IMG/VR virus record: IMGVR_UViG_3300046714_000065
Location: 1 to 64,000 of that record
Direction: 5' to 3' (one strand)
Length of the DNA: 64,000 nt
Source: a virus
Shown: positions 61,332 through 64,000 of the stretch, in pieces
Numbering within the stretch: position 1 is the first letter of the stretch
How the letters are laid out: each line of letters opens with the position of its first letter
The notes under the pieces: model-generated
Database searches by the model: none
Told to the model about the DNA's origin: nothing
Seen by the model: only the letters and a program-made list of their open reading frames with translations
Position numbers and translations under genes: made by a program

Positions 61332-62927
61332 TTATGCTGCTGGTTTAGCCTGAGGTTCCTTAACTTCGTTCTGTTGCTTAACTAGCTTAGTTACATTATT
61401 AGCGTAGCTCATACCTTGTGCAACTTGATTAATGTTAGGTTGAGTAAGTTCATCTTCATCAATCTCTTTCTTACCTTCCTTATCATCATAATCGCTAGGC
61501 AGCAGATCATTGCCTTTAAGCAAGCTGATCCATGCAGTGCGAGGTATAAGATTCTTCTCATAGATCTCAGTCATCAGCCTCAGCCAATCAGCACCTAATG
61601 GGATTGGATCAAAGTCAGCACTAAGAGTAAAGAGAATGTCACCAGGCACTAGTTGCAGATTATATCTACGATTAATCAGATAGGTAATAATAGCTGACAT
61701 AGTAGTGCTAACCTTAGTATTAAGGCTACCTAGCTGAGCTGTCTGTGATGCATTACGTAATTGCAATGCTACTCCAGATTGATCAGTCTCAGGTGTAAGC
61801 ATACGTACACCAAGCTTAGCAATCTCATCAAGAGCTGATTTAATAGCTGCTTCTAGATCTGACAGTGCTTCTACAGGTGTAGACAGTACACCAATAGTAT
61901 CACCAGTACGAAGCTTAATCCATGTACCTAAACCTTGATTAACAATACTATCAAAGTCAGTCTGCTGCATATCACTAGCAATCCAAGGCGTATAGGTAGA
62001 TGCGCCATAGAGTAAGTGATTACGTCTACTAGTCTTATTATATAATGCTGCTTCTTTATCAATCAATGGTAATAGCATAGGGTCAATAGGCTCTATGTTA
62101 CCATTAAGTGGCCATGCGGGAATCTTATCCAGAGGCTTACCAAATGCTTGAGGTGTAATAGTATCAACCAGTTGAGGTGATGCTACAATCTTAGGTGTCA
62201 CTACAACACCAGCAACTGCTTTAGGATCAGTACCATCAGTAGGTGTCTCAAATACTCTAATCTGATACTTGTTATCAATAATCTCATGTACCCAGATAGT
62301 ATCAACATATACTGGATGTGTCTCTAATTCATCTACATACTTCTCAACTGAACCTTTGATAACTACCTTAGATAACACATTATTGCCATTAACATTATTC
62401 ACTTTCCAGTTGATAATGTTCTCAGCATTCCAGATAACTGGATAAGGCTTAACCTCTTTACGCTGATCAGGTGTTAGCTTATCATAAGCTTCAGTAGTGA
62501 TATTAGGATAATCTACATATACCCATGCCCTACTAGTCTGCACTTCTTCATATAGCACTTCATCTAAGAAGCCCATAATAGAGTTGCCATCAGCACTAAT
62601 AGCTTGGCTAATCCATTCCTTAGCCTCATCAGGTACATTCTCTTGGTAGTCTATTTGTGGAGGCTTACGTAATAGCCCACCTACAAGTAGCTTACTGAAT
62701 TGAGCATTAATGCCAGGTAGCTCAGCTTCTCTTTTAAAGAAGTTATACTGATCCTGAGACATGCTAGGTGAGAATGGAATAAGTAAGTTACTTTGAGCAG
62801 TAACTAACATGTCATGCTCTTTTACATATTGCTCACCATGTATAACAGCTCTACACTTAATCCATGTATCAAATAAGCTCTCATATTGTGGATTAGGATC
62901 TTGTAGCTGCTTAGATGCGTACATCAT
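61332..62927 (-). CDS. Portal protein (531 aa)
   Basis: Dodecameric head vertex through which DNA passes. IKCRAVIHGEQYVKEHDMLV, FFKREAELPGINAQFSKLLV and GLLRKPPQIDYQENVPDEAK match the DUF4055-type portal start (RA-x-x-x-N segment, G-x-x-x-KPP). EEVQTSRAWVYVDYPNI follows, and the C-terminal part has the usual long helix (ALSDLEAAIKSALDEIAKLG). Located between the terminase and the MuF gene, overlapping the upstream gene by 4 nt. Confidence 0.88.
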   Translation of the reverse strand: MMYASKQLQDPNPQYESLFDTWIKCRAVIHGEQYVKEHDMLVTAQSNLLIPFSPSMSQDQYNFFKREAELPGINAQFSKLLVGGLLRKPPQIDYQENVPDEAKEWISQAISADGNSIMGFLDEVLYEEVQTSRAWVYVDYPNITTEAYDKLTPDQRKEVKPYPVIWNAENIINWKVNNVNGNNVLSKVVIKGSVEKYVDELETHPVYVDTIWVHEIIDNKYQIRVFETPTDGTDPKAVAGVVVTPKIVASPQLVDTITPQAFGKPLDKIPAWPLNGNIEPIDPMLLPLIDKEAALYNKTSRRNHLLYGASTYTPWIASDMQQTDFDSIVNQGLGTWIKLRTGDTIGVLSTPVEALSDLEAAIKSALDEIAKLGVRMLTPETDQSGVALQLRNASQTAQLGSLNTKVSTTMSAIITYLINRRYNLQLVPGDILFTLSADFDPIPLGADWLRLMTEIYEKNLIPRTAWISLLKGNDLLPSDYDDKEGKKEIDEDELTQPNINQVAQGMSYANNVTKLVKQQNEVKEPQAKPAA

Positions 62928-63319
62928 TCACCTCGCATAAACTTGTTAAACTCTTTAATGCTGCCATGAAATATCTCACCTGTAATAGCATTAACAGCAT
63001 CAATACCATCTTCATCATTAACATTAACAGTCCAGTTAGCTGGCATAAGGCTAGCAGCTGAACGAGGTACAGCCTTAACAAGCTTACCAGTAGTGTCCAT
63101 CTTCAGATCACTAAGCTTCTCAACACCACTATGTTCAAGCGTACCAGTGCTAGCTAGTGTCAAAGGTTTAATAAAATCAGGCTCTTTAGCATTATATGCA
63201 GCTAGCTCTTTATTCATAAGCTCTCTAACATCAGCACTTGTATCTACTTGGCTAGGTAAGTCAAATAAGTCATTAGGCTTCTTAGTAAGATTCATGATAT
63301 GTTCAAGATTAGGATCCAT
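62924..63319 (-). CDS. Hypothetical head-module protein (131 aa)
   Basis: Starts MDPNLEHIMNLTKKPNDLFD and ends GEIFHGSIKEFNKFMRGE. No family recognised. It lies between lipoprotein and portal, overlapping both by 1-4 nt. The ending VNAITGEIFHGSIKEFNKFM may be a small folded unit. Confidence 0.7.
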   Translation of the reverse strand: MDPNLEHIMNLTKKPNDLFDLPSQVDTSADVRELMNKELAAYNAKEPDFIKPLTLASTGTLEHSGVEKLSDLKMDTTGKLVKAVPRSAASLMPANWTVNVNDEDGIDAVNAITGEIFHGSIKEFNKFMRGE

Positions 63320-63525
63320 TATCTTTCCTTTACTGTATTAGGTGTACTAGCCTTATCAGCTGGCACATTAGGTTTAAAGAACTTGCTATCGCCATCACCA
63401 TGAGGGTTATTCTCAGAGTCAACTATTTGTTCCCAGCATAGAATACAGAACTTAGTCTTAGTGTATACCATACTAGAGCATGCTACCAATAAGAGCAATG
63501 TAATAAGTAGTATTACTTTCCTCAT
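63319..63525 (-). CDS. Putative lipoprotein (68 aa)
   Basis: MRKVILLITLLLLVAC-SS is a short lipoprotein signal with lipobox LVAC, so the mature protein would begin at Cys16 and be lipid-modified. A CILCWEQIV segment and a charged tail follow. GGGAGAGCT precedes the ATG at 63523-63525. The size fits an outer-membrane spanin (Rz1-like) or an exclusion lipoprotein, but no partner i-spanin is adjacent. A longer upstream frame lacks a ribosome site. Confidence 0.75.
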   Translation of the reverse strand: MRKVILLITLLLLVACSSMVYTKTKFCILCWEQIVDSENNPHGDGDSKFFKPNVPADKASTPNTVKER

Positions 63526-63547
63526 AGCTCTCCCATTCTCCAAAACA

Positions 63548-64000
63548 TTAGAAGTTAAAGCCTCTAGTTGCAACTCTTGCTCCAGTCATAGGCCAGAGCC
63601 AACTAAACATGTATCTAATACCATCACTAAAGTGCTCTATATCCATAGATTTATCGATAGTAGCTGTATCAGGATTCTTATCTAACCACTGTGTCTTAGT
63701 AACTGAATCAATAACTGGCTTACAATCAGCTAATATGAATGCATAACGCTTACCAGGCTTCTTAGTGATAGGATTATCTGCTGTTTTAAATCTAGCATTA
63801 GTGGCTTTAACACTGTCGCTTATGCTGGGATGATTCTTCATTGCTCTTACATCAAAGCCAAAGCCTTCAAGTATAGTTAAGTCATTCTGCCCTATTGGAG
63901 CATTAGTATGACCAGCCTTACCTGATGGATCAGGATAGCAATGTATCTGTCTAGCAGATCTATGCTCATTGACATACTTCTTATAGATAGATTGACCTAA
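63548..64000 (-). CDS. Terminase large subunit, C-terminal part (cut by window edge)
   Basis: 151 codons run from the right edge to the stop at 63548. The visible part is the end of the nuclease domain: IHCYPDPSGKAGHTN (a DPS-G segment typical of the RNase H-fold nuclease of TerL), GFGFDVRAMKNHPSISDSVK and VTKTQWLDKNPDTATIDKSM, ending RYMFSWLWPMTG. Its place before lipoprotein and portal fits. The ATPase domain and N-terminus lie outside the window. Confidence 0.85.
   Translation of the reverse strand, partial: LGQSIYKKYVNEHRSARQIHCYPDPSGKAGHTNAPIGQNDLTILEGFGFDVRAMKNHPSISDSVKATNARFKTADNPITKKPGKRYAFILADCKPVIDSVTKTQWLDKNPDTATIDKSMDIEHFSDGIRYMFSWLWPMTGARVATRGFNF

Overview
The window is 64 kb of a tailed double-stranded DNA phage. 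Every gene I can support reads leftward, on the minus strand. Morphogenesis genes are of siphovirus type: terminase, portal, HK97-like capsid, tail tube, frameshifted G/GT chaperone, a 2,791-residue tape measure and a lambda-J-like tip protein. Replication genes are T7-like: single-subunit RNA polymerase, family A DNA polymerase, 5'-3' exonuclease and acidic-tailed ssDNA-binding protein. This combination resembles the XP10-type phages of Gram-negative hosts. A lipoprotein gene and proteobacterial-looking tRNAs also fit a Gram-negative host. The genome extends past both edges: an unknown CDS is cut on the left and the large terminase on the right.

Layout in genomic order. 1-13.9 kb is the replication and nucleotide module: exonuclease, dCMP deaminase, DNA polymerase, NADAR protein, DUF3310 protein, ssDNA-binding protein and T7-like RNA polymerase, with many small zinc-binding or unknown proteins between. 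14.0-16.5 kb is a GC-richer block of small coiled-coil and membrane proteins. It carries two copies of a probable phage-RNAP promoter and a 270-nt run of paired RNA hairpins. 16.5-20.1 kb holds small accessory genes and two tRNAs (CAU and Leu-UAA). 20.0-24.0 kb is an unusual accessory island. 24.0-25.7 kb holds a 2H phosphoesterase and small genes behind a third promoter copy. 25.7-64 kb is the structural module.

The main discovery is in 21.1-23.7 kb. A strictly periodic array of about 45 units of 36 nt occupies 22062-23684. Each unit is two 18-nt halves, and each half is a 9-nt conserved motif (TGGGTTACT or TGATTCACT on the plus strand) followed by a 9-nt variable segment. The array abuts a 289-residue protein with an IS110/Nop-type RNA-binding domain and no visible nuclease. 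This matches the architecture of TIGR-Tas systems: 36-nt dual-spacer guide RNAs plus a Nop-domain Tas protein, here of the nuclease-less TasA kind.

A second notable system is in the head module. The catalytic motifs of a second single-subunit RNA polymerase are split over two adjacent ORFs. The DxxGR motif lies at the C-terminal side of a MuF head-morphogenesis protein, and motifs A, B and C lie in the next ORF. This suggests a virion-packaged RNA polymerase made of two polypeptides that could transcribe early genes, while the T7-like enzyme would use the GCGCA-N7-CCATCTTATATGA promoters.

Possible counter-defence genes are the NADAR protein (removal of ADP-ribose from nucleic acid) and the 2H phosphoesterase (Acb1-like cleavage of cyclic oligonucleotides). 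All functions are read from motifs by eye; no database search was run.
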